DNA from: Saturnia japonica
Taxonomy: Eukaryota > Arthropoda > Insecta > Lepidoptera > Saturniidae
Direction of reading: 5' to 3'
Length of the DNA: 64,000 nt
NCBI GenBank assembly: GCA_033032175.1
Contig: CM065309.1
Span: 20,026,001 to 20,090,000 of the forward strand
Shown here: in pieces, positions 23,141 through 34,965 of the stretch
How positions within the stretch are numbered: position 1 is the first letter of the stretch
Layout of the letters: every line of letters begins with the position of its first letter
Notes under the pieces: model-generated
What the model was told of the DNA's origin: nothing
Databases searched by the model: none
Seen by the model: only the letters and a program-made list of their open reading frames with translations
Made by a program: the position numbers and the translations under genes

Positions 23141-25346
23141 AATGTGCCAGATATAAGAGATTTCAAATCAAAATCAACAAATTTTCTCCTAGAAATAAGT
23201 GATTTATTTATATACTAGCAACCCGTCCCAGCTTTGAACGGGTAGCAAAGCATATAAGACTATATTTATATTTTTTCGTATAATTATAATTCTAAGGGTA
23301 TATATAATTGATGCACGTCATTAGAGCGGGAGCTCTACCGCCTGGGAAATCGGTAAGGTTTTTTCCGACATCTTCTACAATCATTGTCATATATAAGGTA
23401 ATTAATAGAAAAACTGTAATTAATTATACAACTAAACCTTCTTCTTAATTAATGATATTTATTATAAAAAATCTAATGTTAAATTTAAGCATTGAAATTG
23501 GTTAACTATAATTTTATTAAGGTTAATAATTTTATCAACTTTTTTTTCAAGTATTTTAGTTAATATATACTTAATTATTATTATTACTTATTTATTACTT
23601 ATATCAAGAGGCTTACCTCTTGATACCAATCAACGGTTGCTTGTAATGGAACAATTTAAAATCAAAAACTCATTTTTCGTCAATTAATTAAACAAGGAAA
23701 GGGTACTTCCTAAATAATATAAAGGTCGTTAGGGGTGACTGCAACCGAAGAGTCATTATCTCCTAAAGATCGTGTGGTCTCACTGCGAGCGAGTGATCTA
23801 ATATCTATTAATATAAACTTTTATATTAACATTGATGTAAAAATTTATTTCAAAGGAAAAAAATGATTATTTGTTACACACATAAAAGTAAAATAAGATT
23901 AATAATTTAATCGTCTTCTTTATACAAATCGGTGTTTGTATGTATATTCCCCATGAACTCCAATTATCATATTAGCCCAGCGGGTGATCCTGTAAAGTTT
24001 ATTAGCGATCGAATCACTGTTGTGTACGATGGATTGATGATTGATTGATTGTTGGATGGAGATGGAGATGGAGAGGGATATGGACTTCAAAACGGCACAG
24101 CAACATGTGGCCGGCCGGCTATGCTAGTAAATAATAAAAATAAGGGAAAAAACAAAATTAAAAACTAAAGATTTTGCATGGTAAACTGTTGTTCGTGTTT
24201 AGGGTTGACTCGTGTGTATACCAAATGGGCCTCGTATTAACATATACGGTGGAGAGGTGAGTCCTCGAAAGCTGGTTTGTTGGTTGGTCTAAGATAACAG
24301 AACTTATCAGCAGCTTCCAGTGATGAGTTATTTGAACCTTGATTAACATCCTGCACCATTATAACAATCTTTTTCTCATTTATCGATATAACGAAAAGGT
24401 TTCATGTTCTCTTGAAGTTATCGACCTTTATCTGAAGTTCTTCTGAAGACTGCGATAAAAGTTGCGATAAATAACATTACTTAATGAAATACTATTCATA
24501 GCACCTATTAATTTGAATACATATTAGAGGTTCAGTTTAGGGACACTAACAGCATTGCCGTGTTGAATGTAATTGCTGATATTTTTGGCTAATGTAAAAA
24601 CCTGCCCTTAGGTGTTACGTAAACTCGAACATACGTCCTGCAATGTCTTTATATAAAGTTAATAAATGACTCAAGGGGTTAATAAATATTAGAAGGATTA
24701 TTAAAGATGTTAAAGTTGCCTAAGTATATTAGGACCAAGGTCCTAGTAAGTCCAGTATGAACACGTTCAATTCTTAGTATTCAAGCTGTTATTATAGGTA
24801 TGCTATAATGCACTAAAGCTGCAGCCCGAAATTGTGTACAAAACTTTTAAGACAAGGACGGATATAAAGATGATATACCCGGACGTAATTTATTATGTGC
24901 TTATTTTAATGTTGCTTTTACTTATTCACAGTGAGTTCTACAATATCATAATACATTCTATTACACAAAAAATTCTTCAAGCGCTTGTCACTTCTGGATT
25001 ATAAAGAGACCCAACCTTTATGTCTGAATATAAATTAATATTTCTTTTTTTTAGACGAAGCAATTAGAAACGGAGATCTCTACAAAAGGTTAAAACGCTG
25101 ATTAAAACGAAAGAAAGATATCGGTGGACGGAAATAATTATCGAGTCTGGGCGCATACTCACAACTTTGCGTCCAAATAAAGAAACAAATGTTGAAGTTG
25201 AAAATGTTTATTTATTCGGATTGCTGTCCCATTTGGTGTATTCCATAGATTTCAATAAATTTTGTAACTCTGGAAGCAACTTGTGGTATAGCATCATCAA
25301 ACCAATCAATTAATATATACATATCTATGTATTTATTACTACTAGC
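23137..25346. other. no gene seen; one repeat end
   Basis: A CTAGCAACCCGTCCCAGC repeat end at about 23215 is of the type that terminates interspersed repeats in Lepidoptera; no second copy in the window confirms its extent. The remainder is AT-rich, with a GGAGAT minisatellite-like run near 24057..24078. Confidence 0.4.
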
Positions 25347-25480
25347 GGTGACCCAACGATCAAAATTCGATCAGCGCCATTCTGATTATAAACAACAAGC
25401 GACCCACACCAAATCCGCACTGTTACAATTTACAAAGTGGTGTATTTTATGTTTAAAAAGTCTGATTTACAGTTTATCGC
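25347..25480 (-). repeat. dispersed repeat family A, partial and diverged
   Basis: CTAGCGGTGACCCAACGATC and AAATTCGATCAGCG match the CTAG end of family A; the body then diverges. Confidence 0.4.
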
Positions 25481-25494
25481 TTAATATTGATAGA

Positions 25495-25740
25495 TCATAA
25501 CTTCATAACTGCCTTTTTACTAGAGATCCTAAACGCGACTGCTATGCTTCTAGGTTCGATTCACAGTTTTTCTATGATATTATCAGTAGGAGCTCGAAGT
25601 TTGGCTTTGTCCCGATTAATGGCAAAAGGCCCCCTCCCAATTACATGGGACCTAAAACATACCCGGCAAACTGTAGGTGTACACTTTGTCTAATACTTTG
25701 GAGATAGAGGCGTAATGGTATGGTATGTAACTTTATAGTT
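25495..25740 (+). mobile_element. tRNA-derived SINE, family 1, copy 1
   Basis: A degenerate tRNA-like head with B-box-like TAGGTTCGATTCACAG is followed by the family body: ATTATCAGTAGGAGCTCGAA, TTTGGCTTTGT, CCGATTAATGGCAA, TTACATGGGACCTAAAACAT and a GGTATGGTATG tail. It shares this order with 39572..39832, 47693..47940 and, inverted, 41382..41615. This copy is the most diverged in its head. Confidence 0.75.
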
Positions 25741-26040
25741 ACGAAAAGTTAGCTCGGGAGGCGCAATCATAGGTCCGGAGTGCCGGCCAACCGACCGCGA
25801 CCGGTTTTGCTGAGAGGGATATCTTAGATCGCGCATAAAATTGAATTCGTGATATCTTCCACGGTATTTATTTAAATGGAAAACTGTAAAGCACAATTTT
25901 AATCTACATTAAATGCCCAACTTATCTAACAAACTTATCTGGATAAAGATTAATAATGAATTGGAGAAAATAGCTTCGCAAATAACAATTTATTTTTAAT
26001 TATTATCTTTAAGATAAAAATGATTACTGTAAGTCAACCT
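25741..26040. other. no gene seen
   Basis: Short GC-richer block (25755..25830) of unknown origin; no supportable gene. Confidence 0.4.
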
Positions 26041-26302
26041 TAGGAGATAGACATATACCATCGCGGACTCTTCTCTATGCTTTTTGAAAAACTACAATTC
26101 TTTATTGATGTATCTCATAAGGCTTAGCCATCGTAAGCCATGTAAGTGCCTGAATATATTTTTTGACGACATTATTGTACATATAAGCCTTCCGAAAAAA
26201 AAATCTCTAAATGGCAGTGAAAACCTCATTAAAATCCGTTGCGTAGTGTAAAAGATATAAGCGTACATAGGGACAGACAGCGGGAAGCGACTTTACTATG
26301 TA
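26041..26302 (+). repeat. interspersed repeat 3' part
   Basis: AAAATCCGTTGCGTAGT, AAGATATAAGCGTACATAGG and GACAGACAGCGGGAAGCGAC form a tail common among lepidopteran interspersed repeats. The boundaries are uncertain and no second copy is in the window. Confidence 0.4.
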
Positions 26303-26705
26303 TAGAAATAGATTACATGTTTTACCTTTGCAATGAACGTAAACAATCATGAAATTTGGCAAGAAGCAGTGTATTGTAACACAAGTAAAGGAAATAATCC
26401 GAAAACTGTAAATTTGTAGTTAGATAATTAATAAGAATTAATTTTGTTATTTGCAGTTGGTAAACAGACTGCGGCATATATTGATGTATGAGGACATAGT
26501 TTTCTAACGGCAAAGTTAAATTTGTCCAGTTTATCTTTTCGTAAAACAATATTAAAGTACAAATCGGCTCCAAAATGTCGAGTATTTTCACAAACTGCTC
26601 AACACCATCTATTAGTGAGTAGTTGAACTTCAAATTCAACTTTGTGCTTTGAAAATAACCGTAATATATAGCGACATCTAACGTCGAGTAGCGAGCGGTA
26701 ATCAA

Positions 26706-27470
26706 ACACTAGTACTAATCGAATAAAAAAGTCTATATAGTGATTGTGTACAAAATAAAATTAAACGTTATTTTAAACAAGAGAGTTTTATTTTAATTAT
26801 AAATATAATTTGCAGTACCATGTTCGAAAAAAGAGGACATAAGTTTCCGAAAGTCAAAACTCTCAAAGTAGTGTTTGTAGTTCTGTGGTAGCGATTTTTT
26901 TTTAAGTTATTTGATTTTCTCTTTTGCATGCTTGGTATATGATGATCTATCTTGATGCTATATTTTAAGTTTCTGAGTTACTTAGGAGTAGTCTAGGTTT
27001 TTGATGAGTGAGTCAGTCAGTTACTTTTCAGACCTTAATAACTATTCGTGTCAATAACTTATTCGTGAAATTTAGGTTTCCAAGTGTTCAGCGTGGGTGT
27101 TAAACGTTAAAAAATTTGTAGGTCTAATAGTTTTTGACATAAGGAGGGGCCGAAAGTAGTTCGAAAAGGTTCGTTAGAATATACACACCTATTATTTAAT
27201 TTTGCAAATACAAAACATGAAACAAACGCGCCGATAGGCATTGACTTATATATTACCTGAGTTACCAATTTTAAATCAATGCTAAAAGGCCTAAAATGTA
27301 TTATTTTTGGTAAGTTAATAGCTTTTAAAATTTTCTGCCTACCCTGTTTAAAACCTCTGGGCTCGCCGATGCTACCTACTTATTTTTGTGAACGTAGCTG
27401 AACAATTACGGAACCCTCGGTGCGCGAGTCCTAATCGCACTTGGCCGGTTTTTTTTAATTTGTTAATTAA
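26706..27470 (+). repeat. decayed repeat ending in a GGAACCCTCGGTGCGCGAG block
   Basis: The end GGAACCCTCGGTGCGCGAG followed by CACTTGGCCGGTTTTTTTT (27410..27460) is a familiar lepidopteran repeat terminus, preceded by GAGTCAGTCAGTTAC near 27008. The unit cannot be delimited further. Confidence 0.35.
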
Positions 27471-28139
27471 AATTGCAAATTTTTTAGGTCTGTAAAATCT
27501 TTAAAATGCAGTTTTCTAGACGTCATTCCGAATTCAATGAGATATCGTTCATATTTTTAAAAGCCTTATCAAGAATTAAGGCCTATTTGCACTTGTTGAC
27601 TAGACTATAAATTCACACAAGAGCAGTTGTCTAAAAGTACCAACCTCTCGGAAAATGGATTGGTTCGGTAAACTAGACCACCGCGTGAGTTCATTGGTCA
27701 ATTAAAAAAAAAAATTGCGCGCGCTTCCCCGGCTTCCTGTTACACACTTCCTTTTCACAAAATCACTCCCACAGATTGCAGGAAAGCCAGAGGAAGGATG
27801 TTATACATCAAAAATAATTTAGAACAATAAAAAGCCGGACAGGGTACACTGAACGTTGTGTTAATAAAAAATCGAAAACGAACCTTCGCGAAGTGTCTAT
27901 GAACTAGACATGTTGGAAAAAATTGAATTATACGATGATTCGAACTCAAGCTCACTTCACTTGACTACAACCGCAATACAATCGATTATCCCTCTTCCAC
28001 GCTTCACTAATTCCGAAAACCACCTTCGCTATGGAGCAACGCGAATGTTAACCTTCAAACCATCGCGAGAAGTCTCGATTTCGTTTGACATAGATATAAG
28101 AAAATAAGGAAAAGTCTTTCCCGATATGTGCATGCGAGT
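27471..28139. other. no gene supported
   Basis: A 65-codon plus-strand frame at 27910..28107 lies upstream of the CRE/GC-box block. It has no recognisable family and runs against a minus-strand frame, so no call is made. Confidence 0.35.
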
Positions 28140-28235
28140 GACGTTTGACGTCGTCCGCGATCCTCTTTTGTTCGTCGATAATGCATTGTGACGTCACAAA
28201 AGGTGGGAGCGGGTCGCGGGGGCGGGACGAGCAGT
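28140..28235. promoter_or_regulatory. CRE and GC-box cluster
   Basis: TTTGACGTCGTCC near 28145, a perfect TGACGTCA at 28189..28196 and a GGGGGCGGGA GC box at about 28218..28227 occur within 90 bp in otherwise AT-rich DNA. This resembles a promoter; direction and target are not determined. Confidence 0.35.
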
Positions 28236-30305
28236 CTCCAATCGGATTTAGTTCTAGGAGGATTAATCCCCTAATTGTGTTTATTGTTTTCTAAGCTTAT
28301 TGTCTCTTTATTTCGTATTTTCTTAAGTATATTTATTTTTTCTTACAAAAGAGTTCCTTTGTATTTTAGTTTTCTGTGATGGTATCTACAATTTTATTCA
28401 TCTCTTCTCACTCGTAGCTTCTCTGATTGTACAGCATTGCTATCTGATACTCGCTTCTATAAAATATATAATATCGCATTATATACTATTAACCATGCAA
28501 TTAAGTTAGAACTCAATTATAAAAATACACTTAATTTAAATTCATCCGCGCAAATAGTTATTTCGCTTTTACAACCTCTACCCATTTTTAAATTTCCCGT
28601 GAGATTAAAATTGCATTTTCTTCTATTTGATAAAATATTCATGACGTTTTCATTCCATCTACATCGAGTATCATGATAATGAAGCTTCGAACAAAAAGTT
28701 CTAACAAAAACTAATTGATTCACGTCATCCGCTTCCCCTATATTTTCAATGGTCTAGGTTACAAGTTATGGCGTATGTCTAATTTATGATATTAATATTG
28801 TGGCTAATGAAAGGCACAGATTTGTTCTCCTGACCGGTGCTGCTCGAGAATACGTCATCACATTTCGCAGTTAGATACTCTTTGTATTTACATAATGTTT
28901 CAAATTCCAGATTTACCTAGATAGAGATTTTTTTGCAAGACAACGAATGCAGCTCGGTCACCTAAATATTGTATTTAAAATGAACTGTGTTGCGGATTTG
29001 CGAAGACGAAACTGTTCGCTAATATTACGTTGCAATATATTTGGGTAGTATTATAGGGAAGACGACTACATGCGTCCTAGGTGCACACAGATTATTCATA
29101 ATGAAAAGCAGCCTATGCACTCACGGGAAAGAAGCGACAGACAGCCGTCGGATAGAATTTGTAGGAATAGACAAAGTTCAGAGAATACGATGCGAACAAA
29201 GTCCATCTAATGTAAAATGGTGTTTCAGTTCTGAAAACTGTATTCAAAACACCTAACAATATAGTTATTAAATGTACACATTTGTTGATACAACTCGAAC
29301 TTAACCAATTGTACGTTGGTGGTATTATGTCAAAACCTTACATGAAAGTTTTCATATTAATCTGATGAATATAACACTCATAATAAAGCTCTGCCCTGTG
29401 GTTTCACTCATGATAAATTTAGGTTATACATAGATTGATTTTTGCTTAGTTCCTTAGGGTCATAACGTGAATTTATATAACCAGAACCCGCTACGATATA
29501 CGAGATATCTAAAATAAAATATTTTTTTGTAATAATAATGGATATTAGATTTGTTATATCCAGAAGTGTTCAATATTACAACAGCTAATAATTTAATGCA
29601 TTATTCCTACGCAACGAATAACAAATTATTGAGAACATAATTATTCTGTTGTCGATTAACCGTTGTTCGCATAGAATTATGCACTCGGTGTATTATAGTA
29701 GCGAGCGAGCGGACTTTATTACTCTATGGCTGTTCGTAATCATTGTTGGCAATGACAATGGCAATGGTCAGCCAGTATTATCGCAACGTGTGAACAGGCA
29801 AGCATTATGCAACCATCACCAGGTTTTTAAGAGAGAGAACTTCGCGTTGTTACGAATAATTCATGTTCGATTATAATCTTTGAGTGTACGGTATAAGTTC
29901 ACTTTTATTTTTTGTATCATTATTACCAATTATAATACGACACATGACAGCAAATTACCGAACAGAAGAAAACGACAACAGTTTATAAGCGTTATTAATT
30001 ATTGAAAAACAGCCGTTATTGCCATCTTTAGATAAATCAATCGCTTTTTACTTAGACCACACGCAAGACTTCATGCAGAAGAAAAATGCTCGTTGTACCG
30101 TTTAAGACACAAGAAAGCACTCAGTACACGCCGTAACAATATTAATGGGTGAATTTATTAACTTCAATGTAAAACTCTCTAGCTATTGTTTACAATGGGA
30201 AAACTTTTCTTATTTGTTCTGGAAGTTATCTTTACAATTCGATAGATTGATGATTCTTCATTGATAGTCAAACGTCAACATGTTTATTTATGATATCCTA
30301 CTTAT
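28236..30305. other. no gene seen
   Basis: AT-rich DNA. Frames of 60 to 80 codons (near 28437, 29041 and 29649) have no domain, signal peptide or splice support. Confidence 0.5.
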
Positions 30306-30410
30306 AATATTATATATATTAAAGTTTGTTTGTTTGTTACTCAAATACGCAAAAAACGGCTGAGCAAATTTGGATGAAATTTGGGATACAGATGGTTTAT
30401 AACCAGTATT
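30306..30410 (+). repeat. Helitron-like fragment
   Basis: TATATTAAAGTTTGTTTGTTTGTTAC followed by CGGCTGAGCAAATTTGG and GAAATTTGGGATACAGATG is the usual beginning of lepidopteran nonautonomous Helitrons; the rest is missing. Confidence 0.4.
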
Positions 30411-30780
30411 AACACATTAACACAGGACTGTCACAAAAGAGAGTCGGTAAAAAAAAACGTTTTTTTTTTTCAAATGAAAACTTCTTACGTACCGTTGTGA
30501 TTTGAAACGCGATGAAACAAAAAAGCGACACTAAAAAGAGGCAAACACATATACATCTATAGGATTTCACCTGTGAAAGAATGAGATAGAATACGTTATA
30601 CACGGTTAATGCAAGTCCTGATTTTCACGATTATGGTTGTCTTCGATTTGGCCTACCGGTGTGACGACCAGGCTTGTATGCACTATTGTATGTGCAGTAC
30701 GAGTGTTCGATAGTTTATGTCTCCTGATGGTTTTACTTCTACTGCGTATAAGTTGCACACCTGGGTATTATATATACTGT
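30411..30780 (-). repeat. dispersed repeat family F, copy 1
   Basis: Its reverse complement matches 42425..42665 through CTATAGATGTATGTGTTT, TTTTTAGTGTCGTTTTTT-like and TTTCAAATCACAACGGT blocks, and ATTAACCGTGTATAA. No coding capacity. Confidence 0.7.
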
Positions 30781-31778
30781 TGGTAGTTTATTGTAATTTC
30801 TAGAGAGGAAGTCACTTCCAGACTACCTTTAGTTTAATGATCCACACAGTAAAACTCTTTTGACAATAAAAGTTGCTTTACATGATTCTTGAATTTATTA
30901 TCCGGAAAATCGGTGAACTAAGATAGCTAAAATGAAACTGTAATGATCTAAGATGTTTATTTATGTGTAGATGCGTTACCCGCGTTCTATTTTGCCAATA
31001 TTAAAGTCAGGTAATTGCTTGACATTCTCTTAGTCACGGTATTATCCAGCGTCGCGGTTGCACGTCATTACAACTCAAATTATATATTAATTTCGTTCTA
31101 ACAACAAAAATAACGTACAATATAGTGTATTTTATATTTTATCCCTTTTTTGCGTACTATATAACTGGAAGCATTATCTATAGTTTGTATGTATAGTTTT
31201 AATTACGCTGTTTTTTTAGTGAAATGATGTTGGCGTATGACGCGTCTATATATAAAATGTGATTGGTAATAATAATGTTCATTTGGAATTGTATCCGAGA
31301 CCGTCGAAAGCAAGGAATTCATCCAACTCCGCTGACAAATCCATAATTTCCATCATAATAATTTTTAATAACAATAGGCTTCCTTATTACGCAGTTGTCG
31401 CGGTATGCGCGATTGACCCATCAAAAGCCGGCTGTAAAATTAAATTCGGAATTTAATTTCGCAATTCGAATACTAAAACGTTCTTATTGTACATTTAAAG
31501 GTGGTTTCGTATTTCATATAAGATATTATGAGAATTATTTCTTTAACTATGTTAAATTTCACAAGAATATTATTTTGAAAAAAATATCTATAATTATTTT
31601 GTTTTGAATTCTCGCTACGAACGAATGATATTTTATAAGTTGATACGGCAATAATGCTCTTTGCATGCTGTACTTTATTTTAACAGAACTTTTACACTAG
31701 ATTTACTTTTCATTGGAGGTACTCTGCAAGGTGAATATAAAACAAAACATGGTTCTCGGTACTTGCAGCAGACAACAG
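30781..31778. other. no gene seen
   Basis: AT-rich DNA; two overlapping 65- to 70-codon frames at 31259..31607 carry no recognisable signal. Confidence 0.45.
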
Positions 31779-32217
31779 TTTTTTTTTCTGACTGACTTTA
31801 TTGTTAGCCATAGGGGCCCTGGAGCCTCAGATGGCTTTTAGAGCTTCATTGCTGACTTGGGGACGAGCGCTTTAGGCACTCAGCCGCGAAAATAAAGACA
31901 ACTCGCTCAAGGGTGCCTAAGTGGCCGGACTTCAGCTTGGGCGGTTGCCGCGATTGCAATTAAATCTCGATCTGACTAATTCCCTATCCATAATTCGAGC
32001 TAACTAACATATACATTTATACATTTTCCCTGCCTCCTGGGAGGAAGGAAGAAAACATGTCTATGTGTATTTAGTGATCTGAAAGTATTTCTACCCTAAC
32101 TAGAGTAAAAAAAGAAAAAAAGGTCCCTATCGGGAACCATATACCTGTGTGGTGTGCAAGTATGTATGTACATATATGTGTAATGTTGTATGTGGGTAGC
32201 TAAGTGATTGCACGTGC
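31779..32217 (-). mobile_element. Jockey LINE 3' UTR copy, 3' portion (split by hAT)
   Basis: A T-run at 31779..31787 (poly-A of a minus-strand insert) is followed by the terminal block with AGGGGCCCTGGAGCC, the hairpin TGCCTCCTGGGAGGAAGG near 32035, and GGTAGCTAAGTGATTGCACG. The copy breaks at GCACGTGC (32210..32217), where a hAT-like element was inserted. Its continuation is at 34459..34523. It is more diverged than 32306..32991. Confidence 0.8.
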
Positions 32218-32305
32218 TAGAGGTATAACGAATATATTCGTAATAGGTACAGGTATTGTAATACGAGCCGCGAACTAATATATTAAGATACACGAATACG
32301 GAATC

Positions 32306-32991
32306 TTTTTTTTTAGATCTTACTACAGTCTTAGCCTTAGGGGCCCTGAAGCCGCTGCGGCTTTTACAGCTTCACCGAACTTGGGGGCGAGCGCAAAAGG
32401 CACTCAACCGCGAAAGTCGTTTGGACGACTCACACGAGGGTGCCAAAGTGGCAGGACCTCGGCTCGGGCGTTCACCGCGCATGCAAATAGGTCGCGATCT
32501 AAGTGAATCCCTACTCCTACGATTCGAGCTAACTAATATATACTCATAGGCATGTTCCCTTCCTCCTGGGAGGAAGGTAGGAACCAAGTGTATGTGTATT
32601 TAGTGTTTTGAAAGCATTTCTACACTAACTAGCCCAAAAAAAGAAAAAAAAGTTCCCTTACAGAACCTGTGTGGTGTGCACGTGTGTATGTTCATACGCG
32701 TGTAATGTTGTAAGTAGGTAGCTAAGTGCTTCACGTATAGTGTCACTTGTATCGCGCAGGCGGTTGCTTGACCCAAGGGCTTCACGCCGAGGAACGGACC
32801 TAGGCTTGGGTTACTGATGGAGAGGGTGGACATGACGGGTGTGCGGGAGCGAAGTTAACCGAAATTGACCGCTCGTCCTCTGCGGAGAGAACGCTGGTTA
32901 AGCGGGCGTGGGCGCTGACACGCTCTGTTTAGAGAGACGGATGAATAATATTAATTTGCTTTTTCGACGCCATCGTCCGGGTCGGTGAAAA
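32306..32991 (-). mobile_element. 5'-truncated Jockey LINE copy nested in the hAT element
   Basis: T9 (32306..32314) is the poly-A of a minus-strand insert. The full 3' UTR follows, with GGGGCCCTGAAGCCGCTGCG, the CCTTCCTCCTGGGAGGAAGG hairpin and the last codons of ORF2 in degraded form. The 12-mers GAATACGGAATC (32294..32305) and GAATACTGAATC (32992..33003) flank it, with one mismatch. It is closer to the full-length LINE than the split host copy around it. Confidence 0.85.
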
Positions 32992-33655
32992 GAATACTGA
33001 ATCATAGGTTACCAAATAATAATCAAATAATAGGCACGCGATTCACGATCCGCGCGACGAGTCACCGCAAAGTAGGTACCTCTCTCTTTGTCCGATATAG
33101 GGGCGCGCGTCTTGCGAGTAAGCGAGATGACTACATGATTTGAAACTTCGTATAGAAACGACCGCTGACTGCTGGCTTATCGTATGCGCAGCTAGGTATG
33201 TATATTAAAGACATAATTATACACATCGAGCCTTGTATAAAAACTGCATGGGTTGGTAAACACAGTAAGCACGCAATGAGAACAGAATCACTATATTAGG
33301 CACCGTTTTTAACGAATATCAGTGTATTAGCTAATACGGATATTAGTTATATTCATAGATTAGTTTGTAATTTTTGTAGTTTGTATTTATTGGTATTATA
33401 TTAGCGATTTCTTCAGTTCCTTGTAACTAGCTGCGATTGCATGCATATCTATATATTTTTCAGAAATTCAAATGTAAATATTAATTATTTTGTGTTTAGA
33501 ATCAACTAAAAAGTCAATCGATTGACGTTTTGAATGGAAATATATAACATATATAAAACAGAAAAATCTATAATTGTAGTACATGACATAGTGATATTTT
33601 TTAACAAAATATATTTTAATATATCAAAGATTTCGACGTTAACGACGATCCGTAA

Positions 33656-34154
33656 TCTATATAATTAATAAAATTGAAGTGTCTGTTTGTAATGTCAAAA
33701 TAACAGTTTTTTTACTAAATGCATACTTGTAATAAAACCAATTTTTAATTTTTTCTGTCCATCTGTTTGTTTCGGCTAATTTCCGAAACAGTTGGATTCG
33801 ATTTCGACGGGAATTTCACTAATAGATAGCTGATTTTATAAGGAGTAACTTAGACTAATTTATGTTAGAAAAAGAATTAGGGTTCCGCATAAATAAAAAC
33901 AACTGGTCATGGTGAATCAATTCGGGCGCTTAATTGGCTTACGCTGAGTAAACGATTAGAGATATAGCAAATTAATGTTCTAAATAATTATAGATATTAA
34001 AAGGACCTATAAAAAAAACCACGAAGAGTTATATGTCTATGTTTTAAGAAATACTCACAATAATCGTTTTTGTCTTTAAAATAGCCAGGAGCGGGAAGCA
34101 AGATTCGCGCAGGAATTCTTTAGTCCACGTGAGCGAAGCCGCGGGCACAGCTAG
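33656..34154 (+). mobile_element. complete Helitron-like nonautonomous element, 499 bp
   Basis: It starts TCTATATAATTAATAAAATT after an A (33655) and ends GAAGCCGCGGGCACAGCTAG before a T (34155), the A/T insertion with 5'-TC and CTRR-3' ends that defines Helitrons. A GC-rich stem-like segment precedes CTAG. It matches 20663..21134. It has no Rep/helicase. It lies inside the hAT element and so inserted later. Confidence 0.7.
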
Positions 34155-34458
34155 TTTATTAATACGAAGGAAAATTTAATCACTGTTGCATTTAGGTTAT
34201 ATAATAAGCATACGGATAATAATAATAAATATTCACAACAATCTTTTATTTCATACTTACATTCTTTAAGTAGAGAGTAAATACGCTGATAAGTATTAGA
34301 TTCAAGTAGGTACGCATTCAATAGCGAATATTGAATCGGTGACTATTATTTATTTTGAATAATACTAAATAGTAAGTACGGTAACCTAATATGATATTAT
34401 GAGTTAACTAATATATACCATAATAGGAATATCAAAATATGTATTTATAACACCTCTA

Positions 34459-34523
34459 GCACGTGCAGTGGCGCTTGTATCGCGCGAGCTGATGCCCGAC
34501 TCAAGGATTTCGCACTGAGGGAC
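34459..34523 (-). mobile_element. continuation of the split LINE copy
   Basis: After the second GCACGTGC the sequence AGTGGCGCTTGTATCGCGCG and ATTTCGCACTGAGGGAC continues the 3' UTR interrupted at 32217, in the same orientation, then loses similarity. Confidence 0.75.
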
Positions 34524-34548
34524 AAACCCGAAAGATTTCTTTATTTAT

Positions 34549-34616
34549 CTTTTTTTTACAGACTAATGACTATGCAGTTAGCAATAAGCGCATTACAGCT
34601 TCACCGAACTTAGACC
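34549..34616 (-). mobile_element. very short Jockey LINE 3' tip
   Basis: A T8 run followed by ACAGACTAATGACTATGCAG and ATTACAGCTTCACCGAACTT corresponds to the last about 65 bp of the LINE 3' UTR. Decayed; possibly a separate severely truncated insertion. Confidence 0.5.
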
Positions 34617-34764
34617 CCGTAACGATGTAAACAAATCCCTATAGGTACCCAAAGCCAAAATCTAAACAATACTTAGATACTTAGTACGAAAATGTGTCAG
34701 CGCCATCTCTGAACGATAATATATATTATATTACAAAATTGCATTCAACACAATATACCATTGT

Positions 34765-34965
34765 GAATGGTGGGCAATTGACCTCAGTTCCCATTGGACA
34801 TGATACCGGCGTGAGCGAGAAGAAACATTTATCCTTTTTTGACAAAAGAGTATCCGTCTTACGCTGTGATTTTCTATCTCTTTTGTTTCGACATGCTGAT
34901 AACAAATTTGAAACTTTTTGTTATTGCTTTTAGTGATAGTATAACGTGTCTATTTTTAAAACGGC
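34765..34965 (-). repeat. dispersed repeat family M, copy 2
   Basis: Its reverse complement matches 36240..36430 (CTCACTAAAAG, AACAAATTT, TTATCAGCATGT, GAAACAAAAGAGATAG, AATCACAG). The two copies face each other 1.3 kb apart, so they could pair or mark a larger element. Confidence 0.65.

Larger units (their letters stand above)
32218..34458. mobile_element. hAT-like nonautonomous element with 8-bp target duplication
   Basis: The ends are TAGAGGTATAACGAATATAT on the left and, in reverse complement, TAGAGGTGTTATAAATACAT on the right: imperfect inverted repeats starting TAGAGGT. Identical 8-mers GCACGTGC flank it (32210..32217 and 34459..34466). Removing the element and one 8-mer restores the LINE 3' UTR without a gap. 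An 8-bp duplication and a (T/C)AGAGG-type end are characteristic of the hAT superfamily. Without the two insertions inside it the element is about 1.04 kb. It has no transposase and contains a CpG-rich stretch near 33035..33130. Confidence 0.78.

Noticed and set aside
26322..26705. 127-codon minus-strand frame
   Set aside because: It runs through sequence next to the repeat tail at 26041..26302, is rich in Leu, Ile, Tyr and Asn as expected of AT-rich chance frames, and lacks a domain or splice context. It probably overlaps an old repeat.
32306..32991. Idea that 31779..32991 is a tandem duplication of the LINE UTR
   Set aside because: The two units have different divergence and the second has its own T-run and 12-bp duplications, so it is a separate insertion.
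12235..34616. Multiple similar blocks that might be read as a CRISPR-like or satellite array
   Set aside because: Spacing is irregular and each block is a LINE 3' UTR with its own tail and flanks.
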